DNA of 59,349 nucleotides from the NCBI GenBank assembly GCA_036635835.1, contig JAVWPP010000004.1, positions 1-59,349 on the forward strand, given 5' to 3'. Shown here piece after piece: positions 26,438 to 35,263 of the stretch (position 1 is its first letter; each line of letters opens with the position of its first letter). The notes beneath the pieces are model-generated. The model saw only the letters and a program-made list of their open reading frames with translations, searched no databases and was not told where the DNA came from. This DNA is from JAVWPP01 sp036635835. GTDB lineage: Bacteria > Bacillota > Clostridia > TANB77 > CAG-465. A program made the position numbers and the translations under genes.

Positions 26438-26478
26438 AAAAAAAATCTCGAAAATTTATTCGAGATTTTATTTTTTAA
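26438..26478 (-). terminator. terminator of the 91-residue gene
   Basis: AAAATCTCGA (26442-26451) pairs with TCGAGATTTT (26460-26469); T-rich tracts follow in both directions. Confidence 0.85.
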
Positions 26479-26487
26479 TTTTTAATT

Positions 26488-26763
26488 TTACTTTATTGAT
26501 TTATCTATAACGTCTATTGTTCTTAAAAGAGATTCTTTTTTCTGATTTTTATCAAATGCAGGGTTTAAAATGATTTCAGATGTAGCAAGTAATATGTCAT
26601 TAAGATTAGGATAAAAGTCTAAAGTAATAAATAGTAGGTTAATTGTTCTTTGTTCTTTTTGTGTTAAAACTTTTCCTTTTGACTGAACTAAATTAACTAA
26701 TTTACTATTAAAAATTTTTTCAACTTCATTATATGTCATACTTTCTTTTACTAAATGTTTCAA
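26488..26763 (-). CDS. uncharacterised 91-residue helical protein
   Basis: Unrecognised small protein, probably all-helical (NEVEKIFNSKLVNLVQSKGKV...INLLFITLDFYPNLNDILLATSEIIL). I place the start at TTG 26763, since GAGGTG lies 6 bases ahead; the GTG at 26772 coincides with the ribosome binding site. It has its own promoter and terminator. Its second half resembles the second half of the next gene's product, suggesting distant paralogy (inference). Confidence 0.6.
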   Translation of the reverse strand: MKHLVKESMTYNEVEKIFNSKLVNLVQSKGKVLTQKEQRTINLLFITLDFYPNLNDILLATSEIILNPAFDKNQKKESLLRTIDVIDKSIK

Positions 26764-26799
26764 TCGTAACACCTCATTTTTTTATTTTAACTATCTTTA

Positions 26800-26828
26800 A
26801 TTATATCACAAATAAAGTGTTTTTTCAA
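26800..26828 (-). promoter_or_regulatory. promoter of the 91-residue gene
   Basis: Minus-strand TTGAAA (26823-26828), 17 bases, TATAAT (26800-26805), preceded by TGTGA. Confidence 0.85.
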
Positions 26829-26847
26829 GGTTATGTTAACAAATAGT

Positions 26848-27156
26848 CTATGAATTGTACTTTTTATATACATTATACACGTTTACGTATAAATCCATAA
26901 GTGTTTCTAGCCTTTCATAGTTAGGTTTACCTGGTTCAAAAAGAGATTCATTAATTAGCATAATTATATCAAAAAGTTCAGGTATTTCTTCTGACGCTAT
27001 AATCATTGTCTTTACTAAAGTTTCAGATTTGCAATCAATTCCTTTTATTTTTAAAATTTTATCAAATATTTCTTTATATTCGTTTTCGAAATATCTGTAC
27101 ATTTCACTGAATTTTTGCTCAGCTAAAAAATTTCTGCATTTTTCTCTATCTAGCAT
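26848..27156 (-). CDS. uncharacterised 102-residue helical protein
   Basis: Soluble, predicted helical protein starting MLDREKCRNFLAEQKFSEMY. A central segment LVKTMIIASEEIPELFDIIM aligns by eye with the 91-residue neighbour. The ATG at 27156 is chosen since AAGGAG lies 9 bases upstream, whereas the ATG at 27165 abuts that site. It overlaps the end of the 514-residue gene by 11 bases and is likely translationally coupled to it. Function unknown. Confidence 0.65.
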   Translation of the reverse strand: MLDREKCRNFLAEQKFSEMYRYFENEYKEIFDKILKIKGIDCKSETLVKTMIIASEEIPELFDIIMLINESLFEPGKPNYERLETLMDLYVNVYNVYKKYNS

Positions 27157-28690
27157 AATCTGCATCTCCTTTTCCTTTTTTCTTATTTTGTTCTACTTTA
27201 CGTGCATTTCTATTTACTTTTTTATTGTCTTTTCCTTTATATCTAGTATCTTCGTTATTTGATTTAAAGTGATTAGCTAGTCTTTCTAAATCTGTCATTT
27301 CAATTGTTTCATTAACTTCTTCTTTTTTATTGTTATTATTTCTATTATTATTGTTGTTATTTCTATTGCTATTTGCTCTTACATAGTTTCTTCTTACCAT
27401 TGGTTTAACATCTTGCTCTAAATCTAATACATTTTTATCTCTTTCTTCTTTTGAAAGTATTACTTCTTCTCTATTCCTATTTTCTATTCCTAGTATATCC
27501 CAAGAAGCAAAGCCTTTAACTACATCTTGCATAAGCGATACTTGTTTGTATACATCTGTAGGTAAATTAGATTTTTGTCTTCTTAGTGAAGTTAGCTCTG
27601 AAATGTTTTCTTTTGTTAATTTTTTTAGTGTTACTGTATCTGCACATAATCTGTTTCTTGAAGAAAGTCTTTCTTCGTATTCTAGAGGTTCATCTCCTTT
27701 ATATACGTCAATTTTATCTTTTTCTGTATGTACTTGAATTGGTCCGTTATATCCGGGAATTATTACATTTAAAATTCTTTGTCCTTCTTGATCATTTTTT
27801 CTATTGCCTGTTAATTTTGTTCCAATTAATATTTTCATATCGTTTGGATCTTTTAAGCTGTTTTCTTCTTGCACTTTTTCTATAGTTTTTTGTATATAGT
27901 ATTCTTTTGCCATATATAAATAACCTGTTGCTTGTCTTATTGATGAATATGTTGCTAGAAAATCCATATCTATGTCTTTTTCTATTTTTTCTTCTTCATG
28001 TTCATTATTGTCTTTAACTAATCTATTTACATTTATTTTAACGGATTTATATATATTATTTTTTTTAAATTCTTCTTCGCTTATATTTCCTTCGTTATAT
28101 TCTTTATATATATTTGTAAAGTCACTCACTAAATTATCTATTACTAAATTATTATATATTTTAGATGAAAATGCTATCATCTTTCCATTAGTTATATTAA
28201 GCTCTTCTGACTCTTTTGCTGCTAATGATGTACACATTTGTGTTAATGCTTTAGTTGCTCTATTAGTCCAAAATAATGTTTTTGCACATAGCTCAGCTTC
28301 TGTGTTTTCTTCGTTTGACGCTTTAGAAAATTCATTATTTATTTCTTGTTTATCTACTTTAAACGGACTTTTATCTGTATATTTTTCGATAAGATTATGA
28401 TCAAACTGAACATTTTGCTGATCTACAAGTTCTTCAACATTTCCTGATTTTTTTAAATACTGGCCTATGCTATATAATACTCTTTTATCTTGCGATTTTG
28501 TTGTATCTCTTGTTTTTATTTCGCCTCTTACATCTTCTAATATATTTTTTGCTATGCTAGCTAAATATGCTTGTTCTACATCTCCATTGCCTTTATATGC
28601 TTTTACAAATCTTTCGTATTCGCTTGATTTAGATAGTTTTTCTAACAAATCATCATAATATTTAGCATCTTTTATTGTATATAATCTCAT
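27146..28690 (-). CDS. uncharacterised 514-residue protein with Asn-rich linker
   Basis: I do not recognise a family. Residues 1-280 look helical (KDAKYYDDLLEKLSKSSEYE...), a middle part with GTKLTGNRKNDQEGQRILNVIIPGYNGPIQVH (cited in pieces) looks beta-rich. From about residue 435 the protein turns into a low-complexity linker of Asn and Arg (RNNNNNNRNNNN) and a Lys/Asn-rich tail. No signal peptide or membrane span. The linker and basic tail suggest binding to nucleic acid or another acidic partner (inference). The gene is followed by the small 102-residue gene as an operon. GTAAAGGTGTGAAGTT precedes the ATG. Confidence 0.75.
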   Translation of the reverse strand: MRLYTIKDAKYYDDLLEKLSKSSEYERFVKAYKGNGDVEQAYLASIAKNILEDVRGEIKTRDTTKSQDKRVLYSIGQYLKKSGNVEELVDQQNVQFDHNLIEKYTDKSPFKVDKQEINNEFSKASNEENTEAELCAKTLFWTNRATKALTQMCTSLAAKESEELNITNGKMIAFSSKIYNNLVIDNLVSDFTNIYKEYNEGNISEEEFKKNNIYKSVKINVNRLVKDNNEHEEEKIEKDIDMDFLATYSSIRQATGYLYMAKEYYIQKTIEKVQEENSLKDPNDMKILIGTKLTGNRKNDQEGQRILNVIIPGYNGPIQVHTEKDKIDVYKGDEPLEYEERLSSRNRLCADTVTLKKLTKENISELTSLRRQKSNLPTDVYKQVSLMQDVVKGFASWDILGIENRNREEVILSKEERDKNVLDLEQDVKPMVRRNYVRANSNRNNNNNNRNNNNKKEEVNETIEMTDLERLANHFKSNNEDTRYKGKDNKKVNRNARKVEQNKKKGKGDADYAR

Positions 28691-28719
28691 AACTTCACAC
28701 CTTTACTTTTTTATCTAAT

Positions 28720-28731
28720 ATATTTAGTATA
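28720..28731 (-). promoter_or_regulatory. 12-base box at the 514-residue gene promoter
   Basis: Minus-strand TATACTAAATAT, which contains a likely -10 (TATACT) with TTTACT 17 bases upstream. The identical 12-mer occurs at 29530-29541, about the same distance before the next upstream gene. Confidence 0.45.
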
Positions 28732-28787
28732 TTATATAATGAATTTTAAGTAAAGTATTTTGTCTAATTTTTAATTATATTGTCTAT

Positions 28788-28817
28788 AAAAAAAACGTAC
28801 ATTATGTACGTTTTTCT
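28788..28817 (-). terminator. terminator of the zinc-ribbon gene
   Basis: AAAACGTACAT and ATGTACGTTTT form an 11-bp stem; T/A runs lie on both sides. Confidence 0.85.
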
Positions 28818-28820
28818 ATG

Positions 28821-29498
28821 CTATTTATTTGTTTTTTTATCTTTTGTGTCTACTTCTTTTTTCACTGTTTTTTTCGCTACTTTTTTTACTACTTTTACTT
28901 CTGGTTTTTTTACTGTTTTTGCTGGTATTACTTTTTTTGCAGCAACTTTTTCTTTGTCTTTAACTGTATCTTTTTTTACCTTAGGTGCATCTGCCACTTT
29001 ACTTGGTATGATTGGTACTTTAACCATTTTAGGTTCTTTATTTTCATTTACTTTAGCAGGTTTTTTTACAGTTTTAACTTCTACTTTAGTTGTTTTTTCT
29101 TTTTCTGTTTTTTTAGCTTTTATTTCTGCGACATATCCACATGCTGAGCAAAATGTAGCTTCTGAGTCTATTATTTCATTGCAATTTTCACATCTTTTTT
29201 GATTCTTTATTCCTAGTATTGAATTTTCTAGTTCTTCTTTTTCTTCTTCTAGTCTTGCAATCATCTTGCAATTTGCTTCGAAATCTTCTACATTTTCTCC
29301 GTTTTTAAATAGTCTATATACTTTCTTTCCGATTTCTTTATATATACCATCTATTTCATCTATTCTTTCATTTACAACTAATTTTGTTTTTGTCTCTTTA
29401 ACTAGATTATTTGATTTTTCTGCTACAGTTTTATATGTATCTACTGCAAATTCTCCTACTTTTTCTGTTAATTGATTTACTTTTTTCATAAAATCCAT
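28821..29498 (-). CDS. zinc-ribbon protein with Lys/Val/Pro-rich tail
   Basis: A 225-residue protein. An N-terminal helical region (MDFMKKVNQLTEKVGEFAVDTY..., residues 1-95) is followed by a zinc ribbon CENCNEIIDSEATFCSACG (about 103-121), then about 100 residues of low-complexity Lys/Val/Pro/Thr sequence resembling histone-H1-like tails. Similar architectures (helical bundle plus zinc ribbon) occur in clostridial proteins of unknown role. The basic tail might bind nucleic acid or the acidic envelope (inference). ATG at 29498 has GGGAG 6 bases upstream; in-frame ATGs further up lack this. Confidence 0.75.
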   Translation of the reverse strand: MDFMKKVNQLTEKVGEFAVDTYKTVAEKSNNLVKETKTKLVVNERIDEIDGIYKEIGKKVYRLFKNGENVEDFEANCKMIARLEEEKEELENSILGIKNQKRCENCNEIIDSEATFCSACGYVAEIKAKKTEKEKTTKVEVKTVKKPAKVNENKEPKMVKVPIIPSKVADAPKVKKDTVKDKEKVAAKKVIPAKTVKKPEVKVVKKVAKKTVKKEVDTKDKKTNK

Positions 29499-29535
29499 AA
29501 CTAACTCCCAACCTTTCATGTTTCTATACATATTT

Positions 29536-29564
29536 AGTATATTCTAATTATTAGTTTATATCAA
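29536..29564 (-). promoter_or_regulatory. promoter of the zinc-ribbon gene
   Basis: Minus-strand TTGATA (29559-29564), 17 bases, TATACT (29536-29541); the -10 lies in the 12-mer TATACTAAATAT shared with the 514-residue gene. Confidence 0.75.
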
Positions 29565-29620
29565 AAAAAGATTAAAGTAAATATGTTTATATACTTTTTT
29601 AAAATATAGACTCTAATTTT

Positions 29621-29650
29621 AGTTTATATAATCTATAATTTATATAAACT
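29621..29650. repeat. AT-rich inverted repeat after the ABC-2/CPBP gene
   Basis: AGTTTATATAA (29621-29631) pairs with TTATATAAACT (29640-29650). It lies shortly after the permease stop on the minus strand and may weakly terminate or protect the mRNA 3' end. Confidence 0.45.
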
Positions 29651-29667
29651 TATATTTAATACTTTAT

Positions 29668-31854
29668 CTACCCATATATTATTTGAACATATGCCATAAG
29701 CATAGCGTATAGACCTACTACTAATACTACAAAATACTGAGAGCATGCAAGTGATACTATATTTACTTTTCCTATGCTTCCTTTTTCTATAGCTAAGCTT
29801 TGTTTATTTAATTTGAATTTCTTAAGTAATATTATAGCTCCTACTATGCTTGCTGAAACAGCAATTATAGTTAGAGAAGCGTTAAGAAATGTATTATTAC
29901 TTTCTATCATTAAAATTGCTCCGTATAGATTATTTATAAAATGTATTGCCATACATGTTTTAAGAGATTTTGTTTTTACATATATATAGCCTAACATTAA
30001 TCCCATTAAAAACGCAAATATAGATTGCATTATATTTGCATGCATTAATCCAAATGCAAATGCACTAATTAGTATTGCAAACTTAGGTGACATATTTTTA
30101 ATTATTCCTATTATGCCTTTTCTAAATAGCAGCTCCTCGAAAATAGCTGGCATTACTGCTACTTGCATGATTAATAATATAACTGAAGTTATACCTGTAA
30201 CTTTTGTAAATAATAAATCTTGCATATCTATATCTAATCCTAGTTTAGATAGTACTACTGAAACAAATATTTGAATAACAGTGCAGCCTAATATTCCTAT
30301 GAAAAACCATGAAAGAAGAGTATTTTTTTCTTTGCTTTTATTTTCTTTTATTTCTTTTTTGATCTTTGTTTCTGTAGGAAGACTTGCCTTAATATATAAA
30401 TATGGAAGATATAAAGAAACAGCAGATATAACCATAAAGATTATATAATTAATGTTTTCTCCAAGTCCCATTTTAGTTATAAGTATGTTTTCCATTATTG
30501 GTTTTAGTAATGAAAATAGATTAGATAGCACAACATATATCAGTAGTACTATACCTACTTTAAATAAAGAATGTTTCATTTTTTCTTTACTTAATTCTTC
30601 TAATTCATCTTTAACTTTAACTTCTTTTTTTGTCATGCTAGTTGTATCTAGTAGTCCTCTTTTAAACATTTTTGATCCTACTACTATGCACGCTATCATA
30701 CCTGCTATGCTTATTATAATTGATAATATTACTGAAAATATTCCAACTAAATCTAGTAAATATAATTTCGGCATTATTGAAAGAGAAAAAATTGGTACGT
30801 AAGCTAGTGCTTTTAATACTATATTTACATTAGATGTTTCGTTAATTAAATTAGGAACAAACATTGTTGCTATCATTACAAGTATAATAACAAATGTTGT
30901 TGAACTTGAAACATCAGTCATGTTATGAACTTTTGAAGTTATAACTGCTTGTATTATTGAAAGTGTAATACCTACTATAATTACTTGTATAATTGAGTAA
31001 CCTATTATAGATAAAGCTGTCATATCTAAATTTAATTTCATACTTTCTATTGCTGCTTTTTCTATTGTCATTCCTAAAAACCCTATTTTTATAAATTGAC
31101 CTATCATATTTGCCATTAGGTAATATATAGCTCCTAGTACGGCTTGTACAATAAATAAAATATTGCACTGCAGTATATTGTACCATAAATACTGTTTTTC
31201 ATTTATTCCAGTAAGCATGTATTCTGTAGTTCTACTTATTTTTTCAAGACCTATTGTTGATGCTATGCTGCTACCTAAAAATATAAGTACAAAATATAGT
31301 ATGAAATTTACTGCTGTTATATATCCATTATATTTTTTATATTTTGTATTATCTACTTTTAATGTAGTTCTTTCAATTTCAACATCTTCTTTTAAGCTTT
31401 TAAACATATCTTCATCTAACTTATATTTTTCTTTTGCTAAATCTTTTTTTAATATATTTAAGCTATCTTGCACTATATTATAGTACTTGATATTTACATA
31501 TTCATTTGATGTTACTTTGGCTTTTATTATTTTTTCTTCATCTAAATTAATTTTTACAACTATGTCTTCTTTACTCAGTTCTTTTTTTAATTCACTTGTA
31601 GATTTCATGTTTTCTAATAATTTAGGTTTTATTATTTGTTCATATTTTCCGGTTTCGTCATCTATTATAATTGTATAGTTTTCTTTTGATGGTTTATCTT
31701 TTCCTTTAGTGATAACGGTTTTTATTGTAGCAAAATTACCTATTATTAGTGTTACTATTAGCATAAATATATTTAATATAATAAAGGATTTGCTTTTTAA
31801 ACTTTGCTCTACTCCGGTTATTACTAGTCTAGATAGTTTATTATTCTTCTTCAT
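29668..31854 (-). CDS. ABC-2 permease fused to a CPBP intramembrane protease
   Basis: A 728-residue membrane protein with two parts. Residues 1-410 form an NatB-like ABC-2 permease: one span near 25-45, a large extracytoplasmic loop, then about five spans. After a linker, residues 435-728 hold further spans with the CPBP (Abi) protease motifs EELLFRKG (EExxxR), FAFGLMHANI (FxxxH) and HFINNLYG (HxxxN). The three motifs are intact, so proteolytic activity is plausible. It overlaps the ATPase gene upstream by 14 bases, hence one transporter. Related fusions are known in clostridia; the substrate is unknown. Confidence 0.85.
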   Translation of the reverse strand: MKKNNKLSRLVITGVEQSLKSKSFIILNIFMLIVTLIIGNFATIKTVITKGKDKPSKENYTIIIDDETGKYEQIIKPKLLENMKSTSELKKELSKEDIVVKINLDEEKIIKAKVTSNEYVNIKYYNIVQDSLNILKKDLAKEKYKLDEDMFKSLKEDVEIERTTLKVDNTKYKKYNGYITAVNFILYFVLIFLGSSIASTIGLEKISRTTEYMLTGINEKQYLWYNILQCNILFIVQAVLGAIYYLMANMIGQFIKIGFLGMTIEKAAIESMKLNLDMTALSIIGYSIIQVIIVGITLSIIQAVITSKVHNMTDVSSSTTFVIILVMIATMFVPNLINETSNVNIVLKALAYVPIFSLSIMPKLYLLDLVGIFSVILSIIISIAGMIACIVVGSKMFKRGLLDTTSMTKKEVKVKDELEELSKEKMKHSLFKVGIVLLIYVVLSNLFSLLKPIMENILITKMGLGENINYIIFMVISAVSLYLPYLYIKASLPTETKIKKEIKENKSKEKNTLLSWFFIGILGCTVIQIFVSVVLSKLGLDIDMQDLLFTKVTGITSVILLIMQVAVMPAIFEELLFRKGIIGIIKNMSPKFAILISAFAFGLMHANIMQSIFAFLMGLMLGYIYVKTKSLKTCMAIHFINNLYGAILMIESNNTFLNASLTIIAVSASIVGAIILLKKFKLNKQSLAIEKGSIGKVNIVSLACSQYFVVLVVGLYAMLMAYVQIIYG

Positions 31855-32740
31855 ATGCTACTCCCGCCTCTTCTTTGAAAATATCGTCTAAACTAAGATT
31901 AGATATACTAATACTTTGTATTTTGTTTTTATTTAATTCATCTATAACTTCTTTTATGTTTTCTTGACCTTCTACATAAATATCATAAGTATCTATTTTT
32001 TCATTTTGAATATTGTAGATATTACTGCTTTTTAATTTTTTTGTATCTATTTTTCCTACAACACTGATTTTTCTTTTATTATATCTTTCTTTGATTTCAT
32101 TTAAATCTCCTGAAAGAATTGTTTTACCTTTTCTTATTAAAAGTATGTCATCGCATATAAGTTCTACATGTTCCATTCTATGTGATGAAAATACAATTAT
32201 CTTTCCTTGTTCTTTTTGTTCTAAAATAACTTTTTTTAATTCTTCAACACTTACTGGATCTAAGCCTGAAAATGGTTCATCTAGTATTAGTAATTTTGGA
32301 TTGTGCATAAGTGCTACTATAAATTGTAGCTTTTGTTTATTACCTTTTGAAATATTTTTTATTTTCATGTTTAAGTATTCTAGCATATTAAATTTTTCTA
32401 ATAACTTAACTAACGATTCTGTTATTTCTTCGTCGCTCATTCCTTTTATTATTCCGTACATTTTAAATTGATCATACACCGTATATTCTGGAGTAAGTGA
32501 GCCTTCTTCGATAAGATATCCTACGTTATCTAAAACATCATAACTTATATCTTTGTCATCTAATTTTATTTCACCAGACGCTTTTTCTAGTATATTTAAT
32601 ATGGTTCTAAACAAAGTGGATTTTCCTGCTCCGTTTCTGCCTAGTATACCTAATATTCTTCCTTCTTTAGCTTGAAAATTTATATCTTTTATTCCTATTT
32701 TGTTTCCATACATTGTTGTTAATTTTTTAACTTCTAACAC
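31841..32740 (-). CDS. ABC transporter ATP-binding protein (NatA-like)
   Basis: This 299-residue ATPase has Walker A GRNGAGKST, signature NISKGNKQKLQF, Walker B LLILDEPFSGLDP and H-loop SSHRMEH. The C-terminal 80 residues form the extra regulatory domain usual in the NatA/CcmA-like branch. Start is a GTG at 32740 with GAGGTGATAGA ahead. It is the first gene of a two-gene operon with the permease/protease fusion. Confidence 0.93.
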   Translation of the reverse strand: MLEVKKLTTMYGNKIGIKDINFQAKEGRILGILGRNGAGKSTLFRTILNILEKASGEIKLDDKDISYDVLDNVGYLIEEGSLTPEYTVYDQFKMYGIIKGMSDEEITESLVKLLEKFNMLEYLNMKIKNISKGNKQKLQFIVALMHNPKLLILDEPFSGLDPVSVEELKKVILEQKEQGKIIVFSSHRMEHVELICDDILLIRKGKTILSGDLNEIKERYNKRKISVVGKIDTKKLKSSNIYNIQNEKIDTYDIYVEGQENIKEVIDELNKNKIQSISISNLSLDDIFKEEAGVAYEEE

Positions 32741-32757
32741 TCTATCACCTCATGCTT

Positions 32758-32786
32758 ATTATATCTTTTAGTATCTAATTTTACAA
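32758..32786 (-). promoter_or_regulatory. promoter of the ABC operon
   Basis: Minus-strand TTGTAA (32781-32786), 17 bases, TATAAT (32758-32763). Confidence 0.85.
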
Positions 32787-32797
32787 GTTTATTTCAA

Positions 32798-32826
32798 GAA
32801 AAGATAGATGCTGTATCTATCTTTCC
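32798..32826 (-). terminator. terminator of the mcsA-mcsB-clpC operon
   Basis: AAAGATAGAT (32800-32809) pairs with ATCTATCTTT (32815-32824); TTTTCTTG follows on the minus strand. Confidence 0.85.
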
Positions 32827-32833
32827 TTGATTA

Positions 32834-35263
32834 CTATTTAGTTATAACTATTTTTTCATTCTTATAATCTACTACTACTTTATCTTTTGCTTTTACACGT
32901 CCTTCTAACATTTCTTCTGCAAATTTATCTTCTATATTTGCTTGTATTGCTCTTTTTAAAGGCCTTGCACCGTATTCTTTACTAAAGCCCTCTTTAGCAA
33001 TATATTTTATTAATTCATCTGTGACTTTAACTTCTATGTCCATTGCTGTAACTCTTTCTACAAATTCTTTTAAAAGTTTTCTTGCTATTTTTTCTACTGA
33101 TTCTTCTGATAACTGATTAAATACAATTATTTCATCTAACCTATTTAAAAACTCGGGTTTAAATATATCTTTAAGTTCTACCATAATTGTTTTTTTCATA
33201 TTTTCATATGATTTTTCTGCGCTATCTTTATTATCTCCAAAACCAAAAGATACTTTGTTTCCGGCAATATTTTTTGCTCCTACATTTGATGTCATAAGTA
33301 TAACAGTGTTTTTAAAATTAATTGTTCTACCGTTAGAATCTGTTAATCTTCCTTCATCTAAAATTTGAAGAAGTAAATTGAATACATCTGGGTGTGCTTT
33401 TTCTATTTCATCAAAAAGTACTATAGAGTATGGTTTTTTTCTTACTTGTTCTGTTAATTGTCCTGCTTCATCATATCCAATATAGCCAGGTGGTGAGCCT
33501 ATTAATTTTGAGCTACTATGTGATTCCATATATTCTGACATATCTACGCGTATTATATCTGCTTGATTTCCAAATAGGGTATCTGCTAGTGCTTTACAAA
33601 GCTCAGTTTTCCCTACACCTGTTGGGCCAAGTAGTATAAATGATCCGATTGGTCTTTTAGGATCTTTTAGTCCTACTCTGCCTCTTTTTATAGCTTTTGC
33701 AATTGTTTCTACAGCTATATCTTGTCCTATTACTCTTTCTTTTAATATCTTATCTAAATTTCTAAGTTTTTTTGTTTCTTCATCTGATATTTTAGATACA
33801 GGTATTTTGGTCCATGAAGAAATTACTTCGCAAATATCTTCTTCTTTTACAGAAGCGTTTATATTGCTGCTTAATTTTTCCCACTGTTTTTTTTCTGACT
33901 CATATTCTGACTTAGCTTTTTTTTCTTGATCTCTAAGTTTAGCTGCTCTTTCGAAGTCTTGCGCTATAATTGCCTCTTCTTTTTCTGTTCCAAGTGATTT
34001 TGCTTTGTCCTCTAATTCTTTTAATTTAGTAGGGGCAGTTATATTTTTTAATTTTACTTTAGAGCATGCTTCATCTATAACGTCTATAGCTTTGTCTGGA
34101 AGATATCTGTCGTTAATATATCTAACTGATAATTTAACTGCTGTTTCTATTGCTTCTTTTGTGATTTTTACACTATGATGTACTTCATATTTGTCTTTTA
34201 AACCTTCTAATATTTTAATTGTATCTTCTTCTGTTGGTTCATCTACGACTACTGGCTGAAATCTTCTTTCTAATGCACTATCTTTTTCTATATATTTTCT
34301 ATATTCATCTGAAGTTGTTGCTCCTACTAATTGTATTTCTCCACGCGCAAGTAGTGGCTTTAAGATGTCCGCTGCGTCTAGCGCACCTTCTGCATTACCG
34401 GCATGTACAATATTGTGTATTTCATCAATAAATAATATAATATTTCCTGCTTTTTTTATTTCACCTAAACTTTTTTTAAGTCTTTCTTCAAAGTCTCCTC
34501 TATATTTTGCGCCTGCTATCATAGAACCAATATCTAGAGATACTACTCTTTTATCTCTTAGATGTTCTGGTATATTTAAAGATACTATCTTTTGTGCAAG
34601 TCCTTCTGCTATAGCTGTTTTACCAACTCCAGGCTCACCTATTAATACGGGATTATTTTTTGTTCTTCTGCTAAGTATTTCTATTACTCTTTTTATTTCG
34701 TTATCTCTTCCTATAACGGGATCTAATTTTCCTTCTTTAGCAACTACGTTTAAATCTTTTCCATACATATTTAATGTTGGAGTTGATGCGTTTTGTTTTT
34801 TGTCATCTGAAGAGTAATTTCCAATAGGTGAATCGTCGCTTATTAGTTTTAATAAGTCAGCAAATAGTTTATGTGGATCTACGTTATTATCCATAAGTAT
34901 TCTTATGGCTACGCTATCTATTTCTTTCATAAGTGCAAGCAAAATATGTTCTGTTCCAACATATGAATGGCCCATTCTTTTAGCTTGTATTATGCTATTT
35001 TCTACTACTTTTTTAGCTCTTGGAGTAAATTCTGCTGGAGTGTTTAATTTTGTTTCCATTAATCCATCTATTCTTAATATTTCTTCCGATAATATTTCTG
35101 CGGTAACCCCTTGATTACTTAATATATTTGCAGCTATACCTTCTTTTTCTTCTACAAGTCCATATAATATATGCTCTGTTCCTATGTATGAATAATTATT
35201 TTCTTCTGCAAACTCTTTTGCATTTTCTAACGCTTTTCTAGCTCTTTCTGTAAATTCTTGCAC
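32834..35263 (-). CDS. clpC: AAA+ protease ATPase ClpC
   Basis: ClpC unfolds substrates, including arginine-phosphorylated proteins marked by McsB, for ClpP. The 809-residue protein has the N-domain double repeat (FTERARKALENAKEFA..., then TPRAKKVVENSI), AAA1 with Walker A GEPGVGKTA and DEIHN, a UVR-type middle segment (EAIIAQDFERAAKLRDQEK), and AAA2 with GPTGVGKTE, DEIEKAH and the C-terminal D2 domain. The stop of mcsB is adjacent to its start. Length is normal. It is the third gene of the operon. Confidence 0.97.
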   Translation of the reverse strand: MQEFTERARKALENAKEFAEENNYSYIGTEHILYGLVEEKEGIAANILSNQGVTAEILSEEILRIDGLMETKLNTPAEFTPRAKKVVENSIIQAKRMGHSYVGTEHILLALMKEIDSVAIRILMDNNVDPHKLFADLLKLISDDSPIGNYSSDDKKQNASTPTLNMYGKDLNVVAKEGKLDPVIGRDNEIKRVIEILSRRTKNNPVLIGEPGVGKTAIAEGLAQKIVSLNIPEHLRDKRVVSLDIGSMIAGAKYRGDFEERLKKSLGEIKKAGNIILFIDEIHNIVHAGNAEGALDAADILKPLLARGEIQLVGATTSDEYRKYIEKDSALERRFQPVVVDEPTEEDTIKILEGLKDKYEVHHSVKITKEAIETAVKLSVRYINDRYLPDKAIDVIDEACSKVKLKNITAPTKLKELEDKAKSLGTEKEEAIIAQDFERAAKLRDQEKKAKSEYESEKKQWEKLSSNINASVKEEDICEVISSWTKIPVSKISDEETKKLRNLDKILKERVIGQDIAVETIAKAIKRGRVGLKDPKRPIGSFILLGPTGVGKTELCKALADTLFGNQADIIRVDMSEYMESHSSSKLIGSPPGYIGYDEAGQLTEQVRKKPYSIVLFDEIEKAHPDVFNLLLQILDEGRLTDSNGRTINFKNTVILMTSNVGAKNIAGNKVSFGFGDNKDSAEKSYENMKKTIMVELKDIFKPEFLNRLDEIIVFNQLSEESVEKIARKLLKEFVERVTAMDIEVKVTDELIKYIAKEGFSKEYGARPLKRAIQANIEDKFAEEMLEGRVKAKDKVVVDYKNEKIVITK

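Noticed and set aside
28780..29202. Plus-strand Phe/Ser/Thr-rich frames opposite the zinc-ribbon gene
   Set aside because: Mirror of the Lys/Val-rich low-complexity tail on the minus strand; the real gene has a promoter, ribosome site and zinc ribbon.
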